Of a stretch of 64,000 nt of DNA, positions 37,370 to 49,233 are shown in pieces. Position numbers and translations under genes: made by a program. The stretch's first letter is position 1; the number at the start of each line of letters is the position of its first letter. Source of the DNA: an uncultured Prochlorococcus sp. (GTDB lineage: Bacteria; Cyanobacteriota; Cyanobacteriia; PCC-6307; Cyanobiaceae); the NCBI GenBank assembly GCA_902620895.1, contig CACNJU010000002.1:56818-120817 (forward strand). The letters run 5' to 3'. Under the pieces are notes generated by a model. The model was not told where the DNA came from. It did no database searches and was given only the letters and a program-made list of their open reading frames with translations.

Positions 37370-40201
37370 ATGCTAAAACTTTTGTTGGGTGACCCGAATA
37401 CACGAAAGTTAAAGCGCTATCAACCTATAGTGGAAGAGATAAATTTTTTAGAAGAAGAAATCTCTCAATTGACTGATGACGAGCTTAGAAAAGCAACTCA
37501 AAATCTTAAGTCAAAGATTTCATCAGAATTTGATTTAAAAAAACAAAAAGAACTCCTAGAAGAATTTCTTCCTAAAGCCTTTGCAATTGTAAGAGAAGCA
37601 AGTAAACGTGTCCTAGATATGAGACATTTTGATGTTCAGTTAATAGGTGGGATTGTTTTACATGAGTGTCAAATTGCTGAGATGAAGACTGGAGAGGGAA
37701 AAACTCTAGTAGCAACATTACCTTGTTACTTAAATGCTCTTACTGGAAAAGGTGTTCATGTTGTTACTGTAAATGATTATTTAGCTAGAAGAGATGCAGA
37801 GTGGATGGGACAAGTTCATCGTTTTTTAGGTTTATCCGTTGGTTTAATTCAGCAAGATATGAATCCAGTTGAGAGAAAGAAAAATTATGATTGTGATATA
37901 ACTTATGCTACAAATTCCGAATTAGGATTCGATTATTTAAGAGATAATATGGCCACCGATGTTAATGAGGTAGTTCAAAGAAAATTTAATTATTGTGTAA
38001 TTGACGAGGTTGATTCAATATTAATTGATGAGGCAAGAACTCCTCTAATCATTTCTGGCCAAGTTGAAAGACCGCAAGAAAAGTATCAAAAAGCTGCTGA
38101 ATTATCTCTAACATTAGTCAAAGCAAAAGAATTAAGTAAAGATGGTATTGATCCAGAAGGGGATTATGAAGTTGATGAAAAGCAGAGAAGTTGTATATTA
38201 ACTGATCAGGGTTTTGCAAAATGTGAAGAGTATTTGGAAGTTAATGATTTATATAATCCTCAAGATCCTTGGGCGCATTACATAACTAACGCTTTAAAAG
38301 CCAAAGAATTATTTATTAAAGATGTAAATTATATTATTAAGAACGATGAAGCTGTGATAGTGGATGAATTTACTGGGAGGGTGATGCCAGGAAGGCGTTG
38401 GAGTGATGGTCAACATCAGGCAATAGAAGCAAAAGAAAGTCTTAAAATTCAGCCTGAGACTCAAACATTAGCGTCCATAACTTATCAGAATTTTTTCCTT
38501 TTATATCCAGGTTTAGCAGGAATGACGGGAACTGCAAAAACTGAGGAGGTTGAATTTGAAAAAACTTATAAATTAGAATCAACAGTTATTCCGACAAATC
38601 AAATAAGAAAGAGACAAGATTGGTCTGATCAAGTATTTAAGACTGAGATGGGTAAATGGAAAGCAGTTGCTAAAGAAACTGCAGAAATTCATAGAGATGG
38701 CAGACCTGTTTTAGTTGGTACAACAAGTGTTGAAAAAAGTGAATTATTAAGTTCACTTTTATCTGAAGAAAATATTCCCCATAATTTGTTAAATGCAAAG
38801 CCAGAGAATGTTGAACGTGAGGCAGAAATTGTTGCACAGGCAGGAAGAGCAGGAGCTGTTACTATTGCGACTAATATGGCTGGAAGGGGAACAGATATAA
38901 TTCTTGGTGGTAATAGTGACTATATGGCAAGGCTTAAGTTAAAAGAAATTTTAATTCCTTTGTTAGTAAAGCCTGAGAATGAGCATAAGCCACCAATTCC
39001 TAAACAAAGAAATTTAAAATCCAAAGGCGGTTTTTCTACAAAAGCTGATTCAAATTTGAAAAAGAACACTTCAATTTCGCCAACAAGCCTTTTCCCTTGC
39101 AAGCTTGATGAAGAAATTGAAAATAAACTCCTTCTTTTATCTGATGAACTTGTTAAAAATTGGGGATATAGACAACTTTCTGTCTTGGAGCTTGATGACA
39201 GGATTGCTACAGCTGCAGAAAAAGCGCCAATTGATGATAGCTTGATAAAGCTTTTGAGAGAATCTTTATCTGATGTAAAAAAAGAATATGAGAAAGTTTT
39301 GATGCATGAAGAAAAAAAAGTAAGAGAGGCAGGCGGTTTACATGTCATTGGTACTGAAAGACACGAATCAAGAAGAGTGGATAATCAACTTAGAGGTAGA
39401 GCAGGAAGACAAGGTGATCTTGGTAGTACAAGATTCTTTTTATCTTTAGAAGATAATTTATTGAGAATTTTTGGAGGAGATAGAGTAGCAAATCTTATGA
39501 ATGCGTTTAGGGTTGATGAAGATATGCCTATTGAGTCAGGAATGCTTACTAGGTCTTTAGAAAGTGCTCAAAAGAAAGTTGAAACCTACTATTACGATAT
39601 TAGAAAACAAGTTTTTGAATACGACGAGGTAATGAACAATCAAAGAAAGGCAGTTTATGGAGAAAGATTAAGAGTATTAAAAGGAATTGATTTAAAGAAA
39701 CAAGTTATAGGATATGGAGAAAGAACAATGATTGAAATTGTAGATGCATATATTAACCCTGATCTTCCTCCTGAAGAATGGGATATTGATCAATTAATCT
39801 CTAAAGTCAAAGAATTTATATACTTATTAGATGACCTTAAATCAGATGATGTTAATTTACTATCAGTAGAAGAATTAAAAAACTACCTTCAAGAGCAATT
39901 GCGAATAGCTTACGATATCAAGGAATCACAAATAGAAAAGATACGACCAGGATTAATGAGAGAAGCTGAAAGATTTTTCATTTTGCAGCAAATTGATAAT
40001 TTATGGCGAGAACATCTTCAATCAATGGATTCCTTGCGGGAATCAGTCGGATTGAGAGGTTATGGTCAAAAAGATCCTTTAATCGAATATAAAAACGAGG
40101 GATATGACATGTTTCTTGAAATGATGACTAATATGAGGAGAAATGTTATATATTCAATGTTTATGTTTCAACCTAAAACTGATGCTAATGAAAAGAATTA
40201 A
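37370..40201 (+). CDS. secA: Preprotein translocase ATPase SecA
   Basis: Motor that drives unfolded proteins through SecYEG in plasma and thylakoid membranes. 943 residues: Walker A KTGEGKT (106-112), [15 protein letters not shown] (Walker B region, about 213), peptide-crosslinking domain, [13 protein letters not shown] (about 505) and GRAGRQGD (about 680). A lineage-specific insert rich in Lys, Ser and Pro sits at about 535-570. The C-terminus ends shortly after the helical scaffold, with no Cys-rich zinc/SecB-binding tail. Confidence 0.97.
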   Translation: MLKLLLGDPNTRKLKRYQPIVEEINFLEEEISQLTDDELRKATQNLKSKISSEFDLKKQKELLEEFLPKAFAIVREASKRVLDMRHFDVQLIGGIVLHECQIAEMKTGEGKTLVATLPCYLNALTGKGVHVVTVNDYLARRDAEWMGQVHRFLGLSVGLIQQDMNPVERKKNYDCDITYATNSELGFDYLRDNMATDVNEVVQRKFNYCVIDEVDSILIDEARTPLIISGQVERPQEKYQKAAELSLTLVKAKELSKDGIDPEGDYEVDEKQRSCILTDQGFAKCEEYLEVNDLYNPQDPWAHYITNALKAKELFIKDVNYIIKNDEAVIVDEFTGRVMPGRRWSDGQHQAIEAKESLKIQPETQTLASITYQNFFLLYPGLAGMTGTAKTEEVEFEKTYKLESTVIPTNQIRKRQDWSDQVFKTEMGKWKAVAKETAEIHRDGRPVLVGTTSVEKSELLSSLLSEENIPHNLLNAKPENVEREAEIVAQAGRAGAVTIATNMAGRGTDIILGGNSDYMARLKLKEILIPLLVKPENEHKPPIPKQRNLKSKGGFSTKADSNLKKNTSISPTSLFPCKLDEEIENKLLLLSDELVKNWGYRQLSVLELDDRIATAAEKAPIDDSLIKLLRESLSDVKKEYEKVLMHEEKKVREAGGLHVIGTERHESRRVDNQLRGRAGRQGDLGSTRFFLSLEDNLLRIFGGDRVANLMNAFRVDEDMPIESGMLTRSLESAQKKVETYYYDIRKQVFEYDEVMNNQRKAVYGERLRVLKGIDLKKQVIGYGERTMIEIVDAYINPDLPPEEWDIDQLISKVKEFIYLLDDLKSDDVNLLSVEELKNYLQEQLRIAYDIKESQIEKIRPGLMREAERFFILQQIDNLWREHLQSMDSLRESVGLRGYGQKDPLIEYKNEGYDMFLEMMTNMRRNVIYSMFMFQPKTDANEKN

Positions 40202-40209
40202 ATAAAGAC

Positions 40210-40944
40210 TTAATCATCTCCAAGAAATTCTATTATTTCTTTGTCTTTAAGATTTTGAGCATCACCTAGTTTGGAAATATCAACTGATTCTGAGTTAACT
40301 AAACATTGAAAAGTTTTTTGTAATTTAAGAATTTCATTTTCAAGGGAGTCTATTCTATCCATTAAATTTTTTATTACATTAGCTTCTGCATCTGGTAAAG
40401 CAGAGTGAGCTAATGGGTTTACTTTAACACCACTTTGATGAACAACTCTGCCTGGAACTCCAACTACTGTACTGTTCCCTTCTACATTACGAACAACTAC
40501 TGAACCCGCACCAATACGGGTATTAGATCCTACTGTGATGGATCCTAGAACTTTTGCACCTGCACCAACCACAACATTTTCCATCAAGGTGGGGTGTCTT
40601 TTCCCATGACTTTTACCAGTACCTCCTAATGTAACGCCCTGATATAGCAGACAATTATTCCCTATCTCAGCTGTTTCTCCAATGACAACCCCCATGCCAT
40701 GATCTATGAAAACCCTTTTACCAATTTTGGCTCCAGGATGTATTTCAATACCAGTCAATAGCCTATTGGCATGACTTAACAAGCGTGGAATTAAAGGAAT
40801 CTTTAATTGCCATAATTTATGTGTAAACCTATGAATAACAATTGATTGAAAGCCAGGGTAGCAAAGAAATATTTCTATTATTCCTCTAGCGGCAGGATCT
40901 CTTTCTCTGATAATTTCTATATCTGATTTAAAAGTTCTAAGCAT
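40210..40944 (-). CDS. cysE: Serine O-acetyltransferase
   Basis: Makes O-acetylserine, the carbon acceptor for sulfide in cysteine synthesis and a classic control point. 244 residues: N-terminal helical part, then a left-handed beta-helix of hexapeptide repeats (IGKRVFIDHGMGVVIGETAEIG, VGAGAKVLGSITVGSNTRIG) with the catalytic His of FIDHGMG (about position 79) and KSHGKRHP (about 112-119). A C-terminal extension of about 60 residues ends in acidic sequence. It begins 6 bp after the GntR regulator stop on the same strand. Confidence 0.95.
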   Translation of the reverse strand: MLRTFKSDIEIIRERDPAARGIIEIFLCYPGFQSIVIHRFTHKLWQLKIPLIPRLLSHANRLLTGIEIHPGAKIGKRVFIDHGMGVVIGETAEIGNNCLLYQGVTLGGTGKSHGKRHPTLMENVVVGAGAKVLGSITVGSNTRIGAGSVVVRNVEGNSTVVGVPGRVVHQSGVKVNPLAHSALPDAEANVIKNLMDRIDSLENEILKLQKTFQCLVNSESVDISKLGDAQNLKDKEIIEFLGDD

Positions 40945-40950
40945 CTTAGT

Positions 40951-41937
40951 TTAATTGATAACTCCTATTTCTTTTTTTAATTGATTTATTGTTTCGATAC
41001 TTAAATAATTTTTAGCACATATTATTTGAGGCAATCTCATCAACTGAGAACGATTTTTTAATAATGTGTTTTCTACAACTGATAAACTAGGACCATCACA
41101 CACTATATGGTTAGAAGCTTTTAAAAGTGATAATAATCTACTTTTATTGTCTGAGATTGCCGTCATAAGCATTAGTTCACTACCTCGCATGCTGTGTATG
41201 ATAACCTCTGCTGCTCTCAATAAACCAGGACTTATACTAACAATACCTACACAACTGCCAGCATTTAATTCTTTGAGAATTTTTAATTCTTTTTGAAAGT
41301 CGCTCAAGTCAACTGCAATAGCACGAACTCCATGTTGCTTGGCAACTTTTTCTAGAGGCTTTAAAAAATATCTGCTTGTGACAATGGTACCATTATTCGA
41401 ATTACTCAAAACTTTTTCTAATTCTTCCATAGGAACAACTTCGACAGGTACATTAACTGTTGCAGAGAGGTCTTCTGCTATTAACATAGAAGCGCCAATA
41501 TCCTCTCTGGGAGTACTGACTAAGATTCTCGATCCGCACTGAATACGCCAATCAATTTCATTGGTGAATATCTCTCTCGTTTCTTGTAAAGTGCATCCAA
41601 GATTTATCAAATTGTCAATTGCCTTCTTCGCTTCTTGATCTGGCGGTTTAGTTATTTTATCTTTTGAGTAAACTGATTTTTTAAATTCTTTTTTAGTCAA
41701 ATTATCTCTTACATAGATACCTGATCCAGCTATTGCTTCAACAACCCCATCTATTTCAAGTTGTCTGTATACTTTGCTTATAGTATTCCGATGTAGTCCA
41801 GTCTGCATTGCAAGTTGCCTTGTACTAGGAAGTCTGTGTCCTGGAGGGTAATGTCTTGCTGCTATTGCAAAACAAATTTGATTATATAGTTGAGTAGATG
41901 CTGGGATATCACTTACTTGTTGAATATGGAATCTCAC
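40951..41937 (-). CDS. GntR-family transcriptional regulator
   Basis: 328 residues. Residues about 8-77 are a GntR winged helix (PASTQLYNQICFAIAARHY, LPSTRQLAMQTGLHRNTISK, YRQLEIDGVVEAIAGSGIYV). The remaining 230 residues are not a FadR, UTRA or aminotransferase domain; they read as two alpha/beta lobes (SRILVSTPREDIG, EVVPMEELEKVL, GIVSISPGLLRAAEVI, HIVCDGPSLSVVE) like a periplasmic-binding-protein or sensor fold. Start is GTG at 41935-41937. The 6-bp gap to cysE argues for cotranscription and a role in sulfur or serine/cysteine control, which is inference. Confidence 0.85.
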   Translation of the reverse strand: MRFHIQQVSDIPASTQLYNQICFAIAARHYPPGHRLPSTRQLAMQTGLHRNTISKVYRQLEIDGVVEAIAGSGIYVRDNLTKKEFKKSVYSKDKITKPPDQEAKKAIDNLINLGCTLQETREIFTNEIDWRIQCGSRILVSTPREDIGASMLIAEDLSATVNVPVEVVPMEELEKVLSNSNNGTIVTSRYFLKPLEKVAKQHGVRAIAVDLSDFQKELKILKELNAGSCVGIVSISPGLLRAAEVIIHSMRGSELMLMTAISDNKSRLLSLLKASNHIVCDGPSLSVVENTLLKNRSQLMRLPQIICAKNYLSIETINQLKKEIGVIN

Positions 41938-41964
41938 TTTTAATAACCCTTACTAATTTATAAT

Positions 41965-41976
41965 TGACTATAGTGA
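41965..41976. promoter_or_regulatory. Palindromic operator candidate upstream of the GntR gene
   Basis: TGACTATAGTGA: an 8-bp perfect core ACTATAGT extended by one mismatch and one matching pair. It sits 28-39 bp before the regulator start, just upstream of a minus-strand TATAAA (plus 41957-41962), a typical place for an autoregulatory site. Confidence 0.4.
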
Positions 41977-42014
41977 CACTTTAACATTTGTCCTATTTTT
42001 TTGATAACTATTTT

Positions 42015-42587
42015 TTACCCGTCATCTTTTTTAATGAGAGGAGTTTTTCGAGGGCTTAAAAACATGATCATGTTTCTACCTTCTCTTTTTGGTTTTTGTT
42101 GGACTTCTGATTGCTCTTCTAAATCATTAGCCATTTTTAAAAGAAGTGTTTCAGCTAAATTTGAATGTTGAATTTCTCTACCCCTAAAAATTACAGTACA
42201 TTTTACTTTGTCTCCCGATTTTAAAAATTTAGTAGCTTGACCTATGCGGACATCATAATCATGCTTGTCAATTTTGTACCTCATTTTTACTTCTTTAACT
42301 TCTGTTTGATGAGATTTTTTTCGCGCTTCTTTAGCTTTCTTTTCTTGTTCAAATTTATATTTTCCATAATCCATTATCCTGCAAACAGGAGGATTTGCTT
42401 TTTCGCTCACCAAAACTAAATCAAGTTCCCTTTGAGTTGCAATTTCTAATGCTTTTAATCTATCTATGACACCTAATTGTTTTCCATCTGAATCAACGAC
42501 TCTCAATTGAGGGTATTTTATTCTTTCATTTATATTTGGTAGCTCTCTATCGGGAGCTCGGCGGTCAAAGCGTGGGCGTGGGGGCAT
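42015..42587 (-). CDS. infC: Translation initiation factor IF-3
   Basis: Binds the 30S subunit and checks start-codon and initiator-tRNA pairing. 190 residues: cyanobacterial N-terminus [21 protein letters not shown]-domain, Lys-rich linker ([11 protein letters not shown]), and C-domain with [19 protein letters not shown]. Start is ATG, not the rare AUU used for autoregulation in E. coli. The downstream partners rpmI and rplT are 30 kb away. It follows miaA on the same strand (53 bp). Confidence 0.96.
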   Translation of the reverse strand: MPPRPRFDRRAPDRELPNINERIKYPQLRVVDSDGKQLGVIDRLKALEIATQRELDLVLVSEKANPPVCRIMDYGKYKFEQEKKAKEARKKSHQTEVKEVKMRYKIDKHDYDVRIGQATKFLKSGDKVKCTVIFRGREIQHSNLAETLLLKMANDLEEQSEVQQKPKREGRNMIMFLSPRKTPLIKKDDG

Positions 42588-42640
42588 TCAGTTAATTTAA
42601 TAAATTGATTGGATGATGAACAAAATCTATTGTTGTAAAG

Positions 42641-43540
42641 TTAGCTTAAAAAAGACTCTATCTTAATTATTGCATCTTTTAGCAGGTTTTTGTTATTAAG
42701 CCAAAGAGGATTATTTTTATTGCGAAACCAAGTTTTTTGTCTTTTGGCAAATTGGATCGTTTTTGTCGTAGTTAACTCAATCGCTTTGTCAATTGTTAAA
42801 TGGTTATTTAAAACGTCTCTAGCTTCTCTGTAACCAATGGTTTCTAATATTGGCAAATCAAATCCGTATTTAGAGATAAGTTGGTTTGTCTCCTCAATAA
42901 TGCCAGATAGAAACATATTTTTTGTTCTTTGCAAAATTCTTTCTTTTAAATTATCTTTATCTAATCCAAGTTCTAATACTCTCCAGTCAGGCGGATTTTG
43001 AACTTTTAGGCTTGACAATGGTTTACCTGTTACATAGAAAACTTCTAAAGCTCTTATTGTTCTAACGCGGTCAGAAAAACTTATTTTTTTTGTTGATAAT
43101 GGATCACAATTATTTAAAAGATCCCAACATTTTTCCTGACCAAGTTCTTCTAATTGTCTTCTTAAATTATTTTGAGGAGGAATATCTGGTACAAAAAATC
43201 CTTTTGTAATTGAGTTCATATACAACCCACTTCCTCCAACAAGAAAAGGCAAATTATCCTGTTTGATTTCTCTTTTTATTGATTTTTGTGCAATTTCTTG
43301 AAATTGTTTTACATTAATATGATGGATCGGCTCCTCAATATCTATTAGAAAATGTTTTATTTTTTTTTGTTGGTTAATTGATGGCTTGGCTGTTCCAATA
43401 TCCATAGACTTATAAATTTGCCTTGAATCGATATTGTGAATACGAGTTTTAAAATATTCTGCAATTTCAATAGCTAATTCTGTTTTGCCACTTGCAGTAG
43501 GCCCAATTAAAACTATTACATGAGGTGGATTTGCAGACAT
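42641..43540 (-). CDS. miaA: tRNA dimethylallyltransferase
   Basis: Adds an isopentenyl group to A37 of tRNAs that read UNN codons. 299 residues with P-loop GPTASGKTE (13-21), [18 protein letters not shown] (36-53), [14 protein letters not shown] (about 102-115) and a C-terminal RQKTWFRNK. Full length. Divergent from gyrB. Confidence 0.95.
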   Translation of the reverse strand: MSANPPHVIVLIGPTASGKTELAIEIAEYFKTRIHNIDSRQIYKSMDIGTAKPSINQQKKIKHFLIDIEEPIHHINVKQFQEIAQKSIKREIKQDNLPFLVGGSGLYMNSITKGFFVPDIPPQNNLRRQLEELGQEKCWDLLNNCDPLSTKKISFSDRVRTIRALEVFYVTGKPLSSLKVQNPPDWRVLELGLDKDNLKERILQRTKNMFLSGIIEETNQLISKYGFDLPILETIGYREARDVLNNHLTIDKAIELTTTKTIQFAKRQKTWFRNKNNPLWLNNKNLLKDAIIKIESFLS

Positions 43541-43642
43541 ATTAATTTCTGAAGAAAAAAATAATAACTTTATAATAAAGTAATATAATTTTTCATTGAC
43601 TTCGAGCCTTTATCTTATTGCAGTGGTAAGTTTAATGAAAGT

Positions 43643-43667
43643 ACTTTTAAAATAATATTTTAAAAGT
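43643..43667. repeat. 25-bp perfect inverted repeat upstream of gyrB
   Basis: Arms of 12 bp, ACTTTTAAAATA and TATTTTAAAAGT, around one central A. As RNA it would be a 10-bp stem with a 5-nt loop. It ends one base before the TATAAT box of gyrB and is followed by a T9 run at 43674-43682. Confidence 0.85.
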
Positions 43668-43668
43668 T

Positions 43669-43674
43669 TATAAT
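43669..43674 (+). promoter_or_regulatory. gyrB -10 element
   Basis: TATAAT 15 bp before the gyrB ATG, immediately downstream of the 25-bp inverted repeat. It implies a leader of roughly 9 nt. The -35 region would fall within the inverted repeat and has no TTGACA-like hexamer. Confidence 0.45.
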
Positions 43675-43689
43675 TTTTTTTTATATTAA

Positions 43690-45983
<2,294 letters not shown>

Positions 45984-45986
45984 ATT

Positions 45987-46355
45987 TTGGATTTTAGTTC
46001 AATAGGTACAATTTTAATTGGTAGTACTTTTGGATTAATATTGAGAATATTCATACAAAAAAATTTTAAAAAAAGAATAGGTTTTGATATTCAAAATACC
46101 TCAATAGTAAATTTTTTATCATCTTTTTTTTTAGGAATTCTAGTAGCGTTAAATTTTATTAATAACGAAATATTAGCGTTATTTTATAGCGGTTTTTTAG
46201 GATGTTTTAGTACATTTTCTTCATTTATAAATCAACTTTTTATTCTTTTTCAAAAAAAAGAATTCGTAAGATTATTATTCCACTATATCGAAGTGATAAT
46301 TTTTTCTTTCTTTTTCTTTTATTTTGGCTATTTTATTATTCATTTTTTTAAATGA
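45987..46355 (+). CDS. crcB: CrcB/Fluc fluoride channel, first subunit
   Basis: 122 residues, four predicted transmembrane helices. Fluc channels export fluoride as antiparallel dimers. The helix-2 motif is VNFLSSFFLG (pore asparagine kept, following Gly replaced by Ser), and the helix-3 break is GCFSTFSSF with both pore Phe. Helix 1 has GSTFGLILR. Start is TTG at 45987, 3 bp after the preceding stop; no ATG is available in the right place. It overlaps the second crcB by 4 bp, the layout of heterodimeric Fluc pairs. Confidence 0.8.
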   Translation: MDFSSIGTILIGSTFGLILRIFIQKNFKKRIGFDIQNTSIVNFLSSFFLGILVALNFINNEILALFYSGFLGCFSTFSSFINQLFILFQKKEFVRLLFHYIEVIIFSFFFFYFGYFIIHFFK

Positions 46356-46681
46356 AAATAAATAATTTTATTTATATCCTTTTAGCTGCTTATCTAGCTA
46401 CTTTTCTAAGATTAGCTATAAACAATAACTTTGTTATTTCAATAATTGGATCATTTTTAGTTGGTTTTTTTATAAGTAGAAGATTAAGTTATTCGATTCA
46501 AAAAATTTTATTTAGTGGTTTTGTTTCTTGCTTTACATCCTTTAGCGGATTTATATATTTTTTGTACAAAATTTTTAATCAAGGGGATTGGCTAAAATTT
46601 TTTATTTTTTTAAATATTATCATTATTGTAAATTTAATCACAATGTTTTTAGGGTTCTGGATAAGTAGAAAAATTACTTAG
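46352..46681 (+). CDS. crcB: CrcB/Fluc fluoride channel, second subunit
   Basis: 109 residues, four short membrane helices, very rich in Ile and Phe. Helix 1 keeps LRLAINN; helix 2 reads ISIIGSFLVG, in which the Fluc asparagine is Ser but the Gly is kept; the helix-3 break is SCFTSFSGF. Degenerate alone, it complements the first subunit. Translationally coupled by ATGA. The function is inferred from the pair; single-gene similarity searches may give weak scores. Confidence 0.75.
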   Translation: MKINNFIYILLAAYLATFLRLAINNNFVISIIGSFLVGFFISRRLSYSIQKILFSGFVSCFTSFSGFIYFLYKIFNQGDWLKFFIFLNIIIIVNLITMFLGFWISRKIT

Positions 46682-46687
46682 ATTTCA

Positions 46688-46716
46688 TATAATAGTGTTG
46701 TTACTTTGACAAGGGA
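46688..46716 (+). promoter_or_regulatory. mgtE -10 box and ribosome site
   Basis: TATAAT at 46688-46693, directly after the crcB stop codon, then a Shine-Dalgarno-like AAGGGA at 46711-46716, 8 bp before the mgtE ATG. mgtE therefore probably has its own transcript. Confidence 0.45.
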
Positions 46717-46724
46717 TTATATTT

Positions 46725-48131
46725 ATGAAAGAAAATAATCTTGAAGCAGTTACATCCTTATCTTCAGATTTAAGTACACGAGAGAATATCACTATTCAAC
46801 TTGAGGAATTGCTCATCGCGGGAAATTATGATGAGGCAAAGTTACTTTTGGAGCCTTCACAACCTGTAGATATTGCAGATGCTATTGGAAGCCTTCCACT
46901 AATATTGCAGGCATTAGCATTTCGATTATTAAAGAAAAATGAAGCAATTGAGGTTTATGAATATTTAGATCCAGTAGTTCAGCAAACTTTACTAGAAAGA
47001 CTTCGTTCAGGAGAAGTTTTGGAAATCGTTGAAAAAATGTCTCCTGATGACAGGGTTCAACTCTTTGATGAATTACCTGCAAAAGTTGTACGAAAATTTT
47101 TGTCTGCTCTTAGTCCTGGTGAAAGGAAAGTAACAGCTGAATTGCTTGGATATGAGCCCGAAACTGCTGGAAGGTTAATGACAACTGAATTTATAGACCT
47201 TAAAGAAATGCAAACTGCAGCTGAGGCTCTCTCTTTAGTTAGAAAAAGAGCTCCATTTACTGAAACTATCTATAGCCTATACGTTACAGATAAAGAAAGA
47301 CATTTAACTGGGATTCTCTCTTTAAGAGATCTTGTAACTGCTGATCCTTCTAAGCCAATAGGAGACGTGATGACAAGAGATGTAGTTAATATTTCTACCA
47401 ATACAAATCAAGAAGAGGTTGCTAGGGCAATACAAAGATATGATTTTCTTGCTCTCCCAGTAGTTGATAAAGAAAAAAGACTCGTTGGGATAGTAACTGT
47501 CGATGATTTAATTGATGTCATAGAACAAGAAGCAACAAGAGATATTTATGCGGCGGGGGCAGTACAACCTGGAGATGAAGATGATTATTTTCAAAGTAGT
47601 TTATTTACGATTGCTCGAAGAAGAATTTTATGGCTATTAATTTTGGTTTTAGCAAATGGTTTAACGACAAAGGTCATAGCTATGAATGATCAAATATTAA
47701 AAGAAATAGTTTTATTAGCTGCATTTATTCCACTACTTATAGGTACTGGGGGTAATGTGGGCGCTCAAAGTTCAACTGTTGTCATTAGAGGTTTAAGCAC
47801 TCAAAAATTGAAGTCTCTTGGTGCAATTAAGGCAGTAGTTAAGGAGGCTGTAACAGGGGCTCTTTTAGGCGTTTTCATGATGCTTGTAGTATTCCCCTTC
47901 GCTTGGTGGCAAGGAGAAGGACCGCTAATCGCGTCTGCAGTGGGAATAAGTTTAATATCGATAACAACTTTAGCCGCTACCACAGGTGCAATTCTTCCTT
48001 TGATGTTTGACCGAATGAAATTAGATCCAGCATTAATGTCTTCTCCCTTCATTACAACTGTAACTGATATTGCTGGTGTATTTATTTATCTAAGTACAGC
48101 AAAATGGTTATTAAGCAATTCATTAAGCTAA
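46725..48131 (+). CDS. mgtE: Magnesium transporter MgtE
   Basis: Mg-gated Mg2+ channel. 468 residues: cytosolic N domain of helical repeats (about 20-150; LRSGEVLEIVEKMSPDDRVQ), two CBS domains (about 150-275; ILSLRDLVTADPSKPIGDVM and VGIVTVDDLIDVI), the plug helix, and five transmembrane helices (about 300-465) with the pore sequence PLLIGTGGNVGAQSS. Full length and intact. Magnesium supply is tied to chlorophyll and ATP demand. Confidence 0.96.
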   Translation: MKENNLEAVTSLSSDLSTRENITIQLEELLIAGNYDEAKLLLEPSQPVDIADAIGSLPLILQALAFRLLKKNEAIEVYEYLDPVVQQTLLERLRSGEVLEIVEKMSPDDRVQLFDELPAKVVRKFLSALSPGERKVTAELLGYEPETAGRLMTTEFIDLKEMQTAAEALSLVRKRAPFTETIYSLYVTDKERHLTGILSLRDLVTADPSKPIGDVMTRDVVNISTNTNQEEVARAIQRYDFLALPVVDKEKRLVGIVTVDDLIDVIEQEATRDIYAAGAVQPGDEDDYFQSSLFTIARRRILWLLILVLANGLTTKVIAMNDQILKEIVLLAAFIPLLIGTGGNVGAQSSTVVIRGLSTQKLKSLGAIKAVVKEAVTGALLGVFMMLVVFPFAWWQGEGPLIASAVGISLISITTLAATTGAILPLMFDRMKLDPALMSSPFITTVTDIAGVFIYLSTAKWLLSNSLS

Positions 48132-48198
48132 ATTTAGTAGGTATTTATTCTCATTTTTGTAAAATTGTGGATTTTTTTGTTTAACTTTACATTTCTTA

Positions 48199-49233
48199 AT
48201 GGTATTGTTTACAAAACATCATTCAACTTTCATGTCTCCTGAAACAATAAATGAAAATAAATTAACTTCAATTGCAAGTATTAAAGCTAGTAATGATGTA
48301 GATCTTGTTCGATCATACTTAAGAGACATAGGTAGAGTTCCTTTACTATCGCATGAACAAGAAATTACTTTAGGTCGACAAGTTCAAGAGTATATGGAAG
48401 TTGAAAGAGCAGAATTAGAAATTCTTGAATTAACGGGAGAAAAGCCTAGCATTGATGAATTATCTACCAAATTAAATTTACCTACTTCCACAATAAAAAA
48501 AAGATTGAGAGCTGGACAGAGAGCTAAAGAAAGAATGGTCGCGGCGAACTTAAGACTGGTAGTAAGTGTTGCAAAAAAATATACAAAAAGAAATATGGAA
48601 CTTTTAGATTTAATTCAGGAGGGAACTATAGGACTAGTGAGAGGAGTTGAAAAATTTGATCCAGCGAGAGGTTACAAGTTTTCAACATATGCTTATTGGT
48701 GGATAAGACAAGGTATTACAAGAGCAATAGCTGAAAAAAGTAGGGCGATAAGACTTCCAATTCACATAACTGAAATGTTGAATAAGTTAAAAAAAGGTCA
48801 AAGAGAGCTTAGCCAAGAAATGTCAAGAACGCCAACTGTAAGTGAACTTGCGAAATATGTTGAACTTCCGGAAGATGATGTTAAAGATTTAATGTGCAAA
48901 GCTGGGCAGCCAGTTAGTCTTGAAACAAAAGTTGGCGATGGCGAAGATACAGTATTACTAGATTTACTTGCAGGAGGGGAGGATTTGCCAGATGAACAAA
49001 TAGAGATGGATTGTATGAGAGGCGATCTCCATTCTCTTTTACATCAATTGCCTGATCTGCAATGTAGAGTTTTAAGAATGAGATATGGAATGGATGGTGA
49101 TGAACCAATGTCTCTTACAGGTATAGGAAGAGTGCTAGGGATAAGTAGAGATCGAGTAAGGAATCTAGAAAGAGATGGATTAAGAGGCCTGAGAAGACTT
49201 AGTGATAATGTTGAAGCTTACTTTGTTTCTTGA
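48199..49233 (+). CDS. Group 2 RNA polymerase sigma factor (RpoD-like)
   Basis: Non-essential primary-like sigma factor of the cyanobacterial SigB-E type. 344 residues: short N-terminus without region 1.1; region 1.2 about 33-65 (DLVRSYLRDIGRVPLLSHEQE); region 2 about 114-183 (LLDLIQEGTIGLVRGVEKFD, FSTYAYWWIRQGITRAI); region 3 about 195-270; region 4 with the helix-turn-helix GIGRVLGISRDRVRNLERDGL. An alternative ATG lies at 48232. Group 2 factors adjust transcription to light, carbon or nitrogen status; the exact paralog cannot be fixed. It overlaps the next gene by 16 bp tail to tail. Confidence 0.93.
   Translation: MVLFTKHHSTFMSPETINENKLTSIASIKASNDVDLVRSYLRDIGRVPLLSHEQEITLGRQVQEYMEVERAELEILELTGEKPSIDELSTKLNLPTSTIKKRLRAGQRAKERMVAANLRLVVSVAKKYTKRNMELLDLIQEGTIGLVRGVEKFDPARGYKFSTYAYWWIRQGITRAIAEKSRAIRLPIHITEMLNKLKKGQRELSQEMSRTPTVSELAKYVELPEDDVKDLMCKAGQPVSLETKVGDGEDTVLLDLLAGGEDLPDEQIEMDCMRGDLHSLLHQLPDLQCRVLRMRYGMDGDEPMSLTGIGRVLGISRDRVRNLERDGLRGLRRLSDNVEAYFVS

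Noticed and set aside
38920..39348. 142-codon frame on the minus strand inside secA
   Set aside because: Antisense shadow of the SecA insert and HSD region; Ser/Phe-rich with no motif or independent promoter.
48155..48196. HLR1-like TTTACA boxes before the sigma factor gene
   Set aside because: Only one TTTACATT is present (near 48186); the second direct copy needed for an RpaB site is too degenerate.
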